DNA from: Haloimpatiens lingqiaonensis
GTDB taxonomy: Bacteria; Bacillota; Clostridia; Clostridiales; Clostridiaceae
Reading direction: 5' to 3' (one strand)
DNA length: 64,000 nucleotides
Assembly (NCBI RefSeq): GCF_044502415.1
Contig: NZ_CP172402.1
In this document: piece by piece, positions 63,110-64,000 of the stretch
Layout: every line of letters begins with the position of its first letter
How positions within the stretch are numbered: the first letter of the stretch is position 1
The notes under the pieces: generated by a model
The model's database searches: none
Seen by the model: the letters and a program-made list of their open reading frames with translations, nothing else
Told to the model about the DNA's origin: nothing
Translations under genes and position numbers: made by a program

Positions 63110-63703
63110 CTAAAAATTATTATCATCAAATACTTCAAATATTTCACTTTCAAACTCATCTTGTTCCGGGCCTGTAGATACCCAATCAGGCAATATTTCA
63201 AAGTAATGTCCTAATGCCTCTATTGTTTTATGAACAAGTGATTCATGTTGCACCTTTTCCATAAGTTCTACTATTAATTTATAGGTATCCATATAAGGAT
63301 TATCATCTACAATATCCATAGCTTCCTTAAATCTAGATATAAGTTTGGCTTTTTCTATCGTTCTCTCCATGGTATTGATTTCTTCTTTATCATATATAGG
63401 AACTTCCACAAGATTATTTGCTTCACCAATAAGAAATTGCTGCTCATGCTTTTTTATAACAGGTTTTAAATCTTCCTTTAACTTTTCTTTCTGTATCTCA
63501 AGTTTCTCTATTTCATTTAATTCTTTCATAAAATATTCTTGTTTAATTCCAAAGAGCCCTTCTAATATGGGGAGATATTTTTTAGGTATGTTTTGCTTAC
63601 CCTTAATCCACATATTAATGTTTTGCTTTTTTATTCCTAGTTTTTCTGCAAGTTCTATATGCTGCATATTATATAAACTAAGAATATATTCAAGACCAAT
63701 CAA
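63110..63703 (-). CDS. XRE-type regulator upstream of hsdM
   Basis: 197 residues from a TTG at 63703 (AGGGGGTGATTTT). N-terminal helix-turn-helix (QHIELAEKLGIKKQNINMWI, ~14-33, then KGKQNIPKKYLPILEGLFGI), followed by a helical region of unknown function (~60-190) seen in regulators linked to type I restriction systems. It ends 13 bases before the hsdM start and was probably co-transcribed with it. A promoter with two matching operators lies upstream. Confidence 0.82.
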   Translation of the reverse strand: MIGLEYILSLYNMQHIELAEKLGIKKQNINMWIKGKQNIPKKYLPILEGLFGIKQEYFMKELNEIEKLEIQKEKLKEDLKPVIKKHEQQFLIGEANNLVEVPIYDKEEINTMERTIEKAKLISRFKEAMDIVDDNPYMDTYKLIVELMEKVQHESLVHKTIEALGHYFEILPDWVSTGPEQDEFESEIFEVFDDNNF

Positions 63704-63755
63704 AAAATCACCCCCTAGGAATTTATTTTATATACCAAATTTTAGTATATAATCA

Positions 63756-63810
63756 ATTGTCTTAGTCAATATACATATATTGTATCCCTTTTTATTGACT
63801 TGGTCAATAT
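63756..63810 (-). promoter_or_regulatory. Promoter with two matching operators for the XRE/hsdM unit
   Basis: Minus strand TTGACC (63807-63802), 17 bases, TACAAT (63784-63779). Two 17-bp near-palindromes ATTGACTTGGTCAATAT (63794-63810) and ATTGTCTTAGTCAATAT (63756-63772), 38 bp apart, cover the -35 and the start region, as expected for an autorepressed gene. Confidence 0.72.
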
Positions 63811-63884
63811 TTTTTGTTAAAAAATCAAGATTTTATTGCCTAACCTTGTATATAGAAACATATAAATTTTTGCATAGGAAAAGA

Positions 63885-63908
63885 ACCTTGATTTCTCAAG
63901 GTTCTAAC
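63885..63908 (-). terminator. Terminator for a minus-strand gene beyond the window
   Basis: AGAACCTTG / CAAGGTTCT, 9-bp perfect stem with a 6-nt loop, followed on the minus strand by TTTTCC. The last ~90 bases of the window show no gene. Confidence 0.7.
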
Positions 63909-64000
63909 TGTGTTTCCTTTGTAGCTTAACTACCGTCTCCACGTGTAATAGTTAGTCTAAATAAATACGCAAATATATTCCTATACAATAGAAAAAAGCT

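Noticed and set aside
63909..64000. Possible tRNA-like sequence at the right edge
   Set aside because: Short self-complementary pieces (AACTA/TAGTT) only; no cloverleaf, T-loop GTTCRA or anticodon arm.
1..64000. CRISPR arrays, rRNA or tRNA genes
   Set aside because: No regularly spaced direct repeats or RNA gene signatures were recognised on either strand; the repeats found are isolated hairpins.

Overview
The window is AT-rich, Gram-positive, anaerobe-type DNA. Strong AGGAGG-type ribosome binding sites, TTG/GTG starts, ferredoxin-containing enzymes, spore-coat-like Tyr/Cys-rich proteins and the gene families present point to a Clostridium, probably in or near the C. botulinum/C. sporogenes group. 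The species is an inference. No rRNA, tRNA or CRISPR array was recognised.

Layout. (1) 1-2.9 kb: 3' end of a DEAD-box RNA helicase, an IS607-type element with a truncated recombinase and an intact TnpB, and a DUF1097 membrane protein. (2) 3.0-5.6 kb: a four-gene NifX/MinD-ferredoxin cluster resembling the Orange Protein (ORP) complex genes. (3) 5.8-10.3 kb: a creatinine/cytosine-type amidohydrolase, a true-looking creatininase, an EamA transporter and a PucR regulator, probably one purine/creatinine nitrogen-salvage locus. (4) 10.5-25.9 kb: housekeeping and stress genes: an asymmetric heterodimeric ABC exporter, malic enzyme and aspartase (one operon), a metallophosphoesterase, LysR/YeiH, an L,D-transpeptidase, an ABC-F protein with a long attenuator-type leader, and a LarA-family racemase. 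(5) 26-34 kb: a scrambled zone with a duplicated gene fragment, IS21 and IS66 remnants, an intact DDE insertion sequence, a small secreted zinc protease, a lipoprotein, hairpin repeats, a collapsed ABC exporter and its XRE-TPR regulator. (6) 34.5-44.3 kb: a hypB/flavoprotein/hypA/DUF5692 operon facing a GntR regulator with three matching operators, an EamA transporter with an unusual hairpin between Shine-Dalgarno and start codon, and the TrkH/TrkA potassium system. (7) 44.7-49.9 kb: Tyr/Cys-headed proteins (one a cupin pseudogene) and a redox locus: half-size siroheme reductase, cupin, split permease with ferredoxin tail and a Crp/Fnr regulator. (8) 50-64 kb: a defence-island-like region: IS66 flanked by damaged genes, a DUF3427 helicase remnant, NUDIX, AAA ATPase, a DUF262/DUF1524/DUF4268 nuclease with a small regulator-like partner, IS1182, and a decayed type I methyltransferase/YhcG locus.

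The observations I consider most worth following are: the ABC-F leader (consensus promoter, MTPANC leader peptide, terminator 90 nt before the gene); the 40.5 kb leader where folding a hairpin would bring a strong Shine-Dalgarno to ideal distance from the start codon; the hypB/hypA operon without a hydrogenase; the split permease-ferredoxin redox locus; the two-gene DUF262 module with its own palindromic operator; and three families of short hairpin repeats that sit exactly at gene breakpoints and in two cases supply stop codons.
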